DNA from: Rufibacter sp. LB8
Lineage (GTDB): Bacteria > Bacteroidota > Bacteroidia > Cytophagales > Hymenobacteraceae
Direction of reading: 5' to 3'
Assembly: GCF_014876185.1 (NCBI RefSeq)
Contig: NZ_JADALJ010000001.1
Coordinates: 1,550,001 to 1,614,000, forward strand
Length of the DNA: 64,000 bases
This document shows positions 44,790 through 52,278 of this stretch, piece after piece. Numbering within the stretch: position 1 is the stretch's first letter; the number at the start of each line of letters is the position of its first letter. The translations under genes were made by a program, and so were the position numbers. The notes under the pieces were generated by a model. The model ran no database searches. It was not told where the DNA came from and saw nothing but the letters and a program-made list of their open reading frames with translations.

Positions 44790-45503
44790 ATGAAAACGAA
44801 AACCACTCTGGCATTTTGCCTTCTGGCCCTTTTGACAACCAGTCAATCAAGGGCGCAGAAGCAAAGCCCCGTAAAGATTGTGGGCGCCATGAAAAATGTG
44901 ATGATGCGCGGCCAACTCCAGGGCACCATTGCGTTAGACACCATCGCGCAGAAAACGCATTTGTACGGCTTGGGGCCCATGGAAAACCTGGCCGGTGAAA
45001 TCTTGATTCTGGACGGCAAAGCCTACAAAGCAACGGTTCAGCCAGATTCTTCCATGCGTGTGGAAGCGACCTTTGAGCTGAAAGCGCCGTTTTTTGGCTA
45101 CACCACCGTGACCCAATGGAAAGAACACGCCTTGCCTGCTAAGATTCAGACGCTCGCGCAGCTGGAAACCTACCTTGACCAGCAGACCAAGAAGGCAACC
45201 CGTCCGTTTCTGTTTAAATTGGCGGGCGAAATAAACCAGGCCACCATTCATGTGGTGAATTTGCCCCCGGGCACCAAGGTAAATTCGCCCAAAGAGGCGC
45301 ACCAGGGCCAGGTAGATTATCAGCTGCAAAACGAACAGGTAGAGATTCTAGGCTTCTTTTCCACGGAACATAAAACCATCTTCACCCACCATGACACCTT
45401 TTTGCATCTGCACCTAATCACCGCTAACCGGCAGAAAATGGGACATTTGGATAACGTTCAATTCAAGCCAGGAACCATTAAATTGTACCTGCCCGTGAAC
45501 TAA
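44790..45503 (+). CDS. Exported alpha-acetolactate decarboxylase-like protein
   Basis: 237 aa. A signal peptide (ALLTTSQSRAQ) precedes an ALDC-type domain: THLYGLGPMENLAGEILILD carries the conserved Glu, RPFLFKLAGEI and GFFSTEHK follow, and HLHLI plus GHLDNVQF supply the three His that bind zinc in the family. Classical ALDC is cytoplasmic and makes acetoin from acetolactate; a secreted version 20 nt behind a TonB receptor and ahead of an HMA protein is unexpected. Either a true exported enzyme or the fold reused for metal binding. Confidence 0.75.
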   Translation: MKTKTTLAFCLLALLTTSQSRAQKQSPVKIVGAMKNVMMRGQLQGTIALDTIAQKTHLYGLGPMENLAGEILILDGKAYKATVQPDSSMRVEATFELKAPFFGYTTVTQWKEHALPAKIQTLAQLETYLDQQTKKATRPFLFKLAGEINQATIHVVNLPPGTKVNSPKEAHQGQVDYQLQNEQVEILGFFSTEHKTIFTHHDTFLHLHLITANRQKMGHLDNVQFKPGTIKLYLPVN

Positions 45504-45591
45504 TATGGCGTTCTGGAAATTTAGAAGGTAGTTTTTGCCAGGAAGCAGAACTTTAACAGAAAATAACTTCCTGCTACTTCCGCTAAATTTC

Positions 45592-45630
45592 TATTTTTGG
45601 CCTGATTTTGGATTTAGAGCCTGAAAACGG
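45592..45630. repeat. Degenerate repeat A
   Basis: TATTTTTGGCCTGATTTTGG followed by ATTTAGAGCCTGAAAACGG: TTTAGAGCC variant type. It lies between the ALDC-like and HMA genes; its first eight bases also fit TAnnTTTG. Confidence 0.6.
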
Positions 45631-45675
45631 CCAGCTTTGAAATAATTTTTAACACACAATCATACACCATAACCC

Positions 45676-46029
45676 ATGAAAAGCTTAAAAACCCTATTAT
45701 TCTCTTTGGTATTTGTTGGTCTTGCTACGTTCGGCTTTGCGCAGGGCGGTAAGAAAGGCGAGGAAGTTAAATTCAAAACCTCTGCCGTGTGCGGCATGTG
45801 CAAAGCCACGTTAGAGAAAGGCCTGGCCTACGAGAAAGGCGTGGAGAAAGCCACCCTGGACGAAAATACCAAAGTGCTCACCGTGCAGTTCAACAGCACC
45901 AAAACCTCTGCTGACAAATTGAGAAAAGCCGTGAATGACCTGGGCTATGACGCTGATGATTCTAAAGCCACGCCTCGCGCTTATGACCGTTTAGACGCCT
46001 GCTGCAAAAAAGACAACGGCGTGCACTAA
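45676..46029 (+). CDS. Exported heavy-metal-associated (HMA) domain protein
   Basis: 117 aa. Signal peptide (LLFSLVFVGLATFGFAQ), then an HMA/ferredoxin-like fold with metal-binding C-x-x-C in SAVCGMCKATLEKGL and conserved VEKATLDENTKVLTV, KLRKAVNDLGYDA. A C-terminal DACCKK adds a second thiol pair. Periplasmic metal (probably copper) binding or delivery is expected from the family. Last gene of the metal module; a terminator follows 21 nt later. Confidence 0.85.
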   Translation: MKSLKTLLFSLVFVGLATFGFAQGGKKGEEVKFKTSAVCGMCKATLEKGLAYEKGVEKATLDENTKVLTVQFNSTKTSADKLRKAVNDLGYDADDSKATPRAYDRLDACCKKDNGVH

Positions 46030-46050
46030 GCATTATCAAATATCAAGTGT

Positions 46051-46085
46051 AAGAAAGGCTCCCAATTGGAAGCCTTTCTTTGTTT
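46051..46085 (+). terminator. Terminator of the metal module
   Basis: Perfect 10-bp stem AAGAAAGGCT/AGCCTTTCTT, 10-nt loop, then a T-rich tract. Confidence 0.8.
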
Positions 46086-46136
46086 AGGCGTTGATGTATT
46101 TAGAAACCCCTTTGATTGATGTAGAGTATTTTGCAC

Positions 46137-46267
46137 GTAGGGACAGGGCTTGACCTGTCCGCCCACGCATTCCTGATACCAGCAGCCCCGACTACTCTCT
46201 GCTCTAATCCAAAGAAACAACCATGATGTACGGCCACCGCATTGGACAGGTCAAGCCCTGTCCATAC
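46137..46267. repeat. Bipartite inverted repeat B
   Basis: Left arm GTAGGGACAGGGCTTGACCT then GTCCGC; right arm GGACAGGTCAAGCCCTGTCC then ATAC. The arms are inverted copies about 82 bp apart, with GCATTCCTG inside. A second copy of the same length lies at 63328-63457. MITE-like, no coding capacity. Confidence 0.8.
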
Positions 46268-46324
46268 CAGTAGACTCACCTTAAATAATTTGTAAACCAT
46301 CTAAACGCCCTCCTACCCCCCCAG

Positions 46325-46361
46325 CTTTTGGCTTCATTTTCAGAAACGAGGCCAAAAACAG
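46325..46361. repeat. Repeat A copy upstream of TetR gene
   Basis: Arms CTTTTGGCTTCATTTT and AAACGAGGCCAAAAACAG; two-type asymmetric copy. Confidence 0.85.
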
Positions 46362-46456
46362 AAACTCAAAACGCTTGCTTAGTATTTCGGTTATTTAGGA
46401 GTTTGGGTAAACCTCTTGGGGCTCTGGTTTGTTGTGAGGGTATACCAGCAATAGCC

Positions 46457-47122
46457 ATGGAAACAACCACACCTATACAAATCCAGTCAGAAAACATCAG
46501 AGAAAGAATTATTCAGGAATACGTGCACCATGTGTTGGAACATGGCCGTGAACCTGCCTCCGTTTATAAATTCGCGCAGAGTTTGGGCATTAGTGAAGAA
46601 GAGTTCTACAACTACTTCTCCTCGTTCCAGGGCGTGAAAGAAGGTTTGTGGGAACAAATCTTCGACCAGACCTACAGCAGCATGCACGCGCAGGCGGTGT
46701 ACACCCAATACAATTCCAAAGAGAAGCTGCTGGCCTTTTATTACACCTGGCTGGAAGTGCTCAAGAAACACCGCAGCTTTCTGTTGGTCGCCTATCCGTT
46801 GCCAGAGAGCCTGAGAAAAATGCCTAGCCCAGAGTTGAAGGCGTTCAAGACCAAGTTCCAGGCTTTTGTGCAGGAACTAGTGCTCCAGGGCAAAGAAGCC
46901 GGCCTGCTCGCCGACCGTAAATTCTTCTCTGACCGCTACCCAGACGCGCTGTGGCTGGAGACGCTGTTCATCTTCCAGTTCTGGTTGCGTGATACCTCCC
47001 AGGGCTTTGAGAAAACCGATGCCGCCATTGAAAAATCAGTGACCCTGGCCTTTGACCTGATGGGCAGAACCGCCGTGGACAGTCTGGTTGACTTCGCTAA
47101 ATTCCTTTATCAGTCTAAATAA
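46457..47122 (+). CDS. TetR-family regulator
   Basis: 221 aa from ATG 46457. N-terminal helices with RERIIQEYVHHVLEHG and SVYKFAQSLGISEEEFYNYF form a TetR-type helix-turn-helix in which the recognition part is unusually acidic (SEEEF). The C-terminal helical domain is ligand-binding. It stands 5 nt ahead of an ABC1/UbiB-family kinase gene and probably is co-transcribed with it. Ligand and targets unknown. Confidence 0.75.
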   Translation: METTTPIQIQSENIRERIIQEYVHHVLEHGREPASVYKFAQSLGISEEEFYNYFSSFQGVKEGLWEQIFDQTYSSMHAQAVYTQYNSKEKLLAFYYTWLEVLKKHRSFLLVAYPLPESLRKMPSPELKAFKTKFQAFVQELVLQGKEAGLLADRKFFSDRYPDALWLETLFIFQFWLRDTSQGFEKTDAAIEKSVTLAFDLMGRTAVDSLVDFAKFLYQSK

Positions 47123-47127
47123 ATTTC

Positions 47128-48447
47128 ATGGACAATAGCCCGCAAGAGCAAGACCATATTCCTACCTCCAAAGTGCAGCGCGCTTCCAAGTTTATTGGGG
47201 CCGGGGCCAAAGTGGGAGGCAATTATATTAAGCATTACGCTAAAAAGATAGTGAACCCCAGCCTGGGCAAAGAAGCCTTGCACACTGAAAATGCCCAGGA
47301 CATTTACGCCTCTTTGAGCCAGTTGAAAGGCAGCGCGCTCAAGATGGCCCAAATGCTGTCTATGGACAAAAGCGTGATGCCCCAGGCCTACCAAGATAAG
47401 TTTGCGCAGGCGCAATACAGCGCGCCGCCGCTTTCTTACCCGCTGGTGGTGCGCACGTTTCAGAAATCCTTCGGGAAGACGCCGGAGCAGCTATTTGATA
47501 CGTTTTCCACCTCGGCGGTGAACGCGGCCTCTATTGGCCAGGTGCACCAGGCCACCAAAGGCGGCAAGACCTATGCCGTGAAAGTGCAGTACCCTGGCGT
47601 GGCCGAAAGCGTGAGTTCAGACCTGCGCATGGTGCGGCCCTTCGCGTACCGGTTGCTCAACATGAACGAGCGCGACATGGACCATTATCTGCAGGAAGTG
47701 GAGGAGAAACTGCTGGAAGAGACAGATTATGAACTTGAGGTTCGCCGCTCCGCGGAAATCTCTGCCGCCTGCCAGCACCTGCCCCATCTCACGTTCCCTA
47801 ATTATTACCCAGAACTCAGCAGTTCGCGCATTATTACCATGGACTGGCTGCCCGGCGCGCACCTGCGTGAATGGCTGGACACCAAACCCACCCAGGAAGA
47901 ACGCAACCGCATTGGCCAGGCCCTCTGGGATTTCTATGATTTTCAGGTACACCACCTCAAGCAAGTACACGCCGACCCCCACCCCGGCAACTTTATTGTG
48001 CAGCCCGGCCCGGTGTTGGGTGTGATTGACTTCGGCTGCATTAAAGTGATTCCGGAGGATTTTTACCTAGGCTATTTCTCCCTGATCAAGAAAGACTCTC
48101 TGCTGAAGGAAGCCGAATTGAACCAGATTTTCTTTGACCTGGAGTTCATCAATAACCAGGACACCGCGGCGGAACAGGCGTATTTCAAAGGTGTTTTCAA
48201 GGAAATGATTTCGTTGCTGGGCCAACCGTTCCATGCGCCGTCGTTTGACTTTGCCGATGACCAATACTTTCAGCAGATTTACATGCTGGGCGATAGAATC
48301 TCACAGGACAAAATGTTCCGGAATTCCCGAATGGCGCGCGGGTCCCGCCACGGGCTTTTCGTGAACCGGACATATTTTGGCTTGTACAGTTTGTTGAACC
48401 AGTTGAAAGCGAACATCACCACCACCAAACCGGCCTGGCTCAGCTAA
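47128..48447 (+). CDS. ABC1/AarF/UbiB-family protein kinase-like protein
   Basis: 439 aa. The family signatures are KGSALKMAQMLSMD (variant of the KxGQ motif), ASIGQVHQA (Ala-rich nucleotide loop), a conserved E in EETDYELEVRR, VHADPHPGNF and GVIDFGCIK (DFG metal site). Family members act as atypical ATPases in quinone or isoprenoid lipid metabolism. No C-terminal membrane helices are apparent. Its partner is the TetR gene just upstream. A hairpin at 48476 terminates the unit. Confidence 0.88.
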   Translation: MDNSPQEQDHIPTSKVQRASKFIGAGAKVGGNYIKHYAKKIVNPSLGKEALHTENAQDIYASLSQLKGSALKMAQMLSMDKSVMPQAYQDKFAQAQYSAPPLSYPLVVRTFQKSFGKTPEQLFDTFSTSAVNAASIGQVHQATKGGKTYAVKVQYPGVAESVSSDLRMVRPFAYRLLNMNERDMDHYLQEVEEKLLEETDYELEVRRSAEISAACQHLPHLTFPNYYPELSSSRIITMDWLPGAHLREWLDTKPTQEERNRIGQALWDFYDFQVHHLKQVHADPHPGNFIVQPGPVLGVIDFGCIKVIPEDFYLGYFSLIKKDSLLKEAELNQIFFDLEFINNQDTAAEQAYFKGVFKEMISLLGQPFHAPSFDFADDQYFQQIYMLGDRISQDKMFRNSRMARGSRHGLFVNRTYFGLYSLLNQLKANITTTKPAWLS

Positions 48448-48456
48448 GCAAATTTC

Positions 48457-48508
48457 TGGTTTTGCCCTCAAATAGAAAATGGAAGCCAAAAACGGCTTCC
48501 ATTTTTAT
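48457..48508. terminator. Bidirectional terminator with repeat A remnant
   Basis: Stem AAAATGGAAGCC/GGCTTCCATTTT (48476-48508), loop AAAAAC, T-tracts on both strands. It serves the UbiB-like gene (+) and overlaps the 3' end of crtW (-). The text from 48457 (TTTTGCCCTCAAATAG ... GAAGCCAAAAACGG) is a degenerate repeat A. Confidence 0.75.
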
Positions 48509-49218
48509 GGATGCAACAGGCGGTCTTTTTCTTGATACAATTTCCACCAGGGCAGATACGGTTTGTCATGGTGCTCGTAGTGGTAGCCAAAGAAATAGCA
48601 GCTCAGGAACGCCCACACATGATTTCGCTGTTGCGTGCCAGATTTATGCTTGTTTTCCGGTTCATGCTCACCCCTATGCGGCAAGTATGTCCCGAAATAA
48701 AACAGTTGGAACGTAGCCGTCACGGCGGGTATCATCCAAAACAGCACCACGTTTTCCACTGGAAACCAAAGCTGTAGCACATGGTAGGTGCCCGCCATCA
48801 GCAAGACTTGCACCACGGTAATGTACTGCCGCGCAAAGCTGAAAAACCACAGAAAGAAATTGCCGCCATGGTAATCTGGGTCATGTTCGGTGGCTACGTG
48901 TTGGTGGTGCTGGTGGTGCTTTGGCAGCAGCCGAAAATAATAGTTATAGGCAAATAACCCCGCTGCCACCGTACCAATAACCATGTTCAACTTTTTCTTG
49001 CCGGGCGCCACCACGCCGTGCATGGCATCATGGGCGGTAATGAACAGGCCGGTGTATAAATGTGACATCACCAACACCGCCACGTACGTCAACGGCGACG
49101 CAAAATCCACTTCCCAGTTGAGCAGAAACCACAGCACGCTTGCCCAGGCCACCAGAATAGTGAGCGCAATCAGCACGCCGGCGTTTTTTTCCAGGAAAGT
49201 AGTAGGTTGGTTTTTCAT
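48505..49218 (-). CDS. crtW: Beta-carotene ketolase
   Basis: 237 aa, membrane di-iron fatty-acid-desaturase superfamily. His boxes HDAMHG, HHQHHQH and HYEHH, together with FGTYLPHR, are the CrtW pattern. It adds 4-keto groups to beta-ionone rings. Four membrane segments. It lies 120 bp after ispH, with a repeat A and a TACTTTTG element (49282-49275) in the gap, so it may also be transcribed on its own. Confidence 0.9.
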   Translation of the reverse strand: MKNQPTTFLEKNAGVLIALTILVAWASVLWFLLNWEVDFASPLTYVAVLVMSHLYTGLFITAHDAMHGVVAPGKKKLNMVIGTVAAGLFAYNYYFRLLPKHHQHHQHVATEHDPDYHGGNFFLWFFSFARQYITVVQVLLMAGTYHVLQLWFPVENVVLFWMIPAVTATFQLFYFGTYLPHRGEHEPENKHKSGTQQRNHVWAFLSCYFFGYHYEHHDKPYLPWWKLYQEKDRLLHP

Positions 49219-49274
49219 GGTTTAACTCCTACACGTAGTGGGCGAAGGTAGTTCCGTTGGCAGGTGGCAAGATA

Positions 49275-49282
49275 CAAAAGTA
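49275..49282 (-). promoter_or_regulatory. Possible -7 element of crtW
   Basis: TACTTTTG on the minus strand, 56 nt before the crtW ATG; no clear -33 element. Confidence 0.35.
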
Positions 49283-49292
49283 CAGACAATCC

Positions 49293-49330
49293 CGTTTTTG
49301 GCTTCGTTTTCAGAAATGAGCCCGAATACG
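49293..49330. repeat. Repeat A copy between ispH and crtW
   Basis: Arms CGTTTTTGGCTTCGTTTT and AAATGAGCCCGAATACG; asymmetric, followed on the plus strand by eight T. Confidence 0.85.
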
Positions 49331-49338
49331 CATTTTTT

Positions 49339-50184
49339 TTAAAACGCTGACAGCGCGTTGCGCACTTCCTCCATCAGCCACATGGGCGTAGACGTGGCCC
49401 CGCAAATGCCCACCGATTCGCCGGCCGTGAACCAGTCGGGTTGCAGTTCCTCTACTTTAGAAACGAAGAATGTGTTGGGATTGGTGTCTTTGCAGACCTG
49501 GTACAGCACGCGCCCGTTAGAAGACTTGGTACCCGACACGAAGATAATCTTGTCAAAGCGCAGCGCGAAATTGCGGAGTTCTTTGTCACGGTTAGAAACT
49601 TGCCTACAAATGGTGTCATTGGCGTTCACGGCATACCCACGGCCTTCCAGTTCGCCTTTAATGCGGTAGAAGCTGTCGGTGCTTTTGGTGGTTTGGCTGT
49701 AAAGCGTGATGTTCTCCGGCAATTCATGCCGAAGCAGTTCCTCTAGGTTCTCAAATACCACCGCCTCGCCGCTGGTCTGGCCTAACAACCCCAAAACTTC
49801 GGCGTGGCCGTGTTTGCCGTAAATGAAAATCTGCTCTTTTTTATCGAAGGAAGTCTTAATGCGGTTCTGGAGTTTGAGCACCACCGGGCACGAGGCATCA
49901 ATCAGGCGCAAATTATTTTCCATCGCCATCTGGTACGTAGAAGGTGGCTCGCCGTGGGCTCTGATTAAAACGCTTTCATCGCGGAGCGTGGCGAGGGTAT
50001 CATAATTGATGATGCGCAGGCCTTTGTGCTGCAGGCGCTCCACTTCTTCGTCGTTGTGCACAATATCGCCCAGGCAATACAGGTAGCCCTGCTCTTCCAG
50101 AATATCCTCAGCCATCTGTATGGCATAGATTACCCCAAAGCAAAAGCCCGAATTGTTGTCAATATGTACCTGAAGTTGACGCAT
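49339..50184 (-). CDS. ispH: 4-hydroxy-3-methylbut-2-enyl diphosphate reductase
   Basis: 281 aa, LytB/IspH. The three conserved [4Fe-4S] cysteines are in SGFCFGV, DASCPVV and GICGATSTP; HGEPPSTY and the E of the active-site loop are present. Last step of the MEP pathway, giving IPP and DMAPP. It sits 5 nt after crtYcd in the carotenoid operon, so precursor supply is coupled to pigment synthesis. Confidence 0.94.
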   Translation of the reverse strand: MRQLQVHIDNNSGFCFGVIYAIQMAEDILEEQGYLYCLGDIVHNDEEVERLQHKGLRIINYDTLATLRDESVLIRAHGEPPSTYQMAMENNLRLIDASCPVVLKLQNRIKTSFDKKEQIFIYGKHGHAEVLGLLGQTSGEAVVFENLEELLRHELPENITLYSQTTKSTDSFYRIKGELEGRGYAVNANDTICRQVSNRDKELRNFALRFDKIIFVSGTKSSNGRVLYQVCKDTNPNTFFVSKVEELQPDWFTAGESVGICGATSTPMWLMEEVRNALSAF

Positions 50185-50189
50185 AGAAC

Positions 50190-50897
50190 CTAAACAGTTT
50201 CAAGAACGGGAATGTTTGCGAGGCGCTCGGCTTTTTGTTTGAAGCCTTCATATAAGATAATGACAAGCAGCAGCATCAGCATAGAATACATGGTATCTTC
50301 CACCGGAATAGTGCTGATGCGCAGGCCCACGTTATGGGCATTGTTGTACCACACCACCGGCAGCGCCGTGAGCACGCCGTTCACCAGCAGAAATGGCACC
50401 AAGTGCACCACATAGGCCAGATAAAACCGACCCATTTTCTTGTACCGGAAGCGCCAATAATAGATTAAGAGCAAAATAGGAACCAGCAGACAGGTGAGCA
50501 TGGTGTACCAACGCCCCCAGAAAACCACGGCTACTATTAAATTCAGCACCACCAAGATCCAGGTGATGTACGGCGAATAGGGTTGCAGCCACTCTTTGCG
50601 CACATATTCATTCAGGCATTCATAAATGAACACGCAGGCATAGGGCACGGTAATGAAGAACAATACTTCCTCCAGCGGAAGGTTGAAAAAGTAAATGCCC
50701 ACCAGATAATCAGGATTAAAGCCCCAGACGCCGTGGTCTGTAAAGGCAATGTCCCAGGAAATAAAGCAGAACGCCGAAATGGCCATGGCCGGAAACAGGT
50801 GCCGCCAGTTGGTATAGAAATGGACGCGGCGGTCAAACGAGAGCGCCAGTGGAAAAAAAATGGTAAAAATGTTTAAATAGAGATAAACGTAGGTCAT
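50190..50897 (-). CDS. crtYcd: Lycopene beta-cyclase, fused CrtYc-CrtYd type
   Basis: 235 aa, six or seven membrane segments. Two halves each carry the domain signature: FNLPLEEVLFF and STIPVEDTMYSML. This heterodimer-derived cyclase type (as in Actinobacteria, fused in archaea and Bacteroidota) converts lycopene to beta-carotene. The ATG overlaps the stop of the upstream unknown gene (ATGA). Confidence 0.9.
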   Translation of the reverse strand: MTYVYLYLNIFTIFFPLALSFDRRVHFYTNWRHLFPAMAISAFCFISWDIAFTDHGVWGFNPDYLVGIYFFNLPLEEVLFFITVPYACVFIYECLNEYVRKEWLQPYSPYITWILVVLNLIVAVVFWGRWYTMLTCLLVPILLLIYYWRFRYKKMGRFYLAYVVHLVPFLLVNGVLTALPVVWYNNAHNVGLRISTIPVEDTMYSMLMLLLVIILYEGFKQKAERLANIPVLETV

Positions 50898-51427
50898 AGT
50901 TTCAATTTTTCCACCTGCTCTTTTTCCTGAGCGGTGAGCAATTCTTTGCGAAGCAGGAATTCCCGCATGATCTTCACAGACTCACTGGGCATGCCCGAGC
51001 GTGGGTGCTTTAAAATGGCCGCCATGAACACCCGCTTGTCTTCTTCCAGGTGGCTGCTCATGTTCAAATAGCGTGGTATGTAATTTTCTATAGAGTAGCG
51101 CAAAAACCTAACTTCTGGGTCAGTGTTGTCTAAGGCCACGGCCTGGTCAAAAATCTGCGAACTCTGTTTTAAATACTTCAGCTTGGAATAAGGGCTCCAA
51201 GTATGTTTGGCCATAATGGCATTGGAAACGGCCTTATAGCCCATCTTGAGCGGATCTTTGCCCTGATATTTGTGCATCAGGGAGTGGAACTGCTCGGCAA
51301 TCTTTTCGTCTTTAGAGGCCGTCTGGTAAAAATTCAGCAGCTTTTGATGCGCGTACGGGTCAGTGGCCTGCCAGGTGGTGGGGGCAACTACTAGGCAAAG
51401 AGTAAACAAAAGTGCGATCAGGTACAT
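50894..51427 (-). CDS. Unknown exported helical protein in carotenoid operon
   Basis: 177 aa. Signal peptide MYLIALLFTLCLVVAPTTWQ, then a helical soluble domain with YSKLKYLKQSSQIFDQAVAL and PEVRFLRYSIENYIPRYLN, somewhat TPR-like. I do not recognise a named family. It is locked in the operon by TAATG overlap with crtB and ATGA overlap with crtYcd, so a role in pigment synthesis, transport or membrane placement is plausible but unproven. Confidence 0.8.
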   Translation of the reverse strand: MYLIALLFTLCLVVAPTTWQATDPYAHQKLLNFYQTASKDEKIAEQFHSLMHKYQGKDPLKMGYKAVSNAIMAKHTWSPYSKLKYLKQSSQIFDQAVALDNTDPEVRFLRYSIENYIPRYLNMSSHLEEDKRVFMAAILKHPRSGMPSESVKIMREFLLRKELLTAQEKEQVEKLKL

Positions 51428-52272
51428 TAGATGGTATTTAGCCGGTACTTAATATACGAACTTACCAGCAGGGCGAGTTTCGTATTATCAGGCACTCTTA
51501 CGCGTTCTGCCATAATTTGGGCAGCAGGAACCGCCTTTATTTTCTTAAATAGCTTTAAATAATAGATATACGCCAGGTAAACGCCCATTCTTGCACCCTT
51601 GGGCAAGGCTAAAATTCCCTGATAAGCCAGGTCAAAATCATGTTGAATGTCCTGCTCAATTTCCTCTTTGTCTTTGTTGCAGAAAGACAGGAAACTCACC
51701 TTAGGGAAGTACACGCGACCGCGGTCATGGTAATCGCTTTTGATGTCTCTCAAGAAATTCACTTTCTGGAAAGCGGCCCCTAAAGAGCAGGCCGGCGCCT
51801 TGAGGCGGGCAAACATGTCGTCATCACCTTCGCAAAAGACTTTCAGGCACATCAATCCTACCACTTCAGCGGAACCGTAGATGTATTCCTGGTACAGGTC
51901 ACTGTCATATTGGTGGTCGTCCAGGTCCATGGCCATGCTCCTGAGAAAGGCATCAATAAAGGAATGGTCTATGTTATGTTGCCGCACCACCATTTGGAAC
52001 GCGTGCAGCACAGGGTTCAGGCTAATCTGTTCTTCAATGGCTTGGTAGGTTTCCTGTTTGAACCGCTCCAGCAAAGCCGCTTTGTTGTGCCCGTGAAAGG
52101 TGTCTACTATTTCATCCGCGAAGCGCACAAACCCATAAATGGCATAAATAGCGTCATGAAACTTAGGGTGCAAGGTTTTGATACCCAAGGTAAAGGAGGT
52201 GCTGTAGCGCTGCGTGATCAGCTTGCTGCACTCCAGGGTGGTGGTATCAAACAGGTTCATGGGGGTTTGCAT
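51427..52272 (-). CDS. crtB: Phytoene synthase
   Basis: 281 aa, squalene/phytoene synthase family. Two Asp-rich motifs: FVRFADEIVDTF (first DxxxD) and FQKVNFLRDIKSDYHDRGR (second). Condenses two GGPP to phytoene. Six nt after crtI. An alternative ATG lies at 52260. Confidence 0.94.
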   Translation of the reverse strand: MQTPMNLFDTTTLECSKLITQRYSTSFTLGIKTLHPKFHDAIYAIYGFVRFADEIVDTFHGHNKAALLERFKQETYQAIEEQISLNPVLHAFQMVVRQHNIDHSFIDAFLRSMAMDLDDHQYDSDLYQEYIYGSAEVVGLMCLKVFCEGDDDMFARLKAPACSLGAAFQKVNFLRDIKSDYHDRGRVYFPKVSFLSFCNKDKEEIEQDIQHDFDLAYQGILALPKGARMGVYLAYIYYLKLFKKIKAVPAAQIMAERVRVPDNTKLALLVSSYIKYRLNTI

Positions 52273-52278
52273 GGCAGA

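Larger units (their letters stand above)
46030..46456. other. Gene-free stretch before the TetR gene
   Basis: 427 bp with the terminator (46051-46085), bipartite repeat B (46137-46267) and a repeat A copy (46325-46361). No gene; an open frame entering from within repeat A into the TetR gene is not a credible start. Confidence 0.6.

Noticed and set aside
46328-46456. TetR gene starting at 46328
   Set aside because: The first codons are repeat A (ASFSETRPKT); the ATG at 46457 fits the family.
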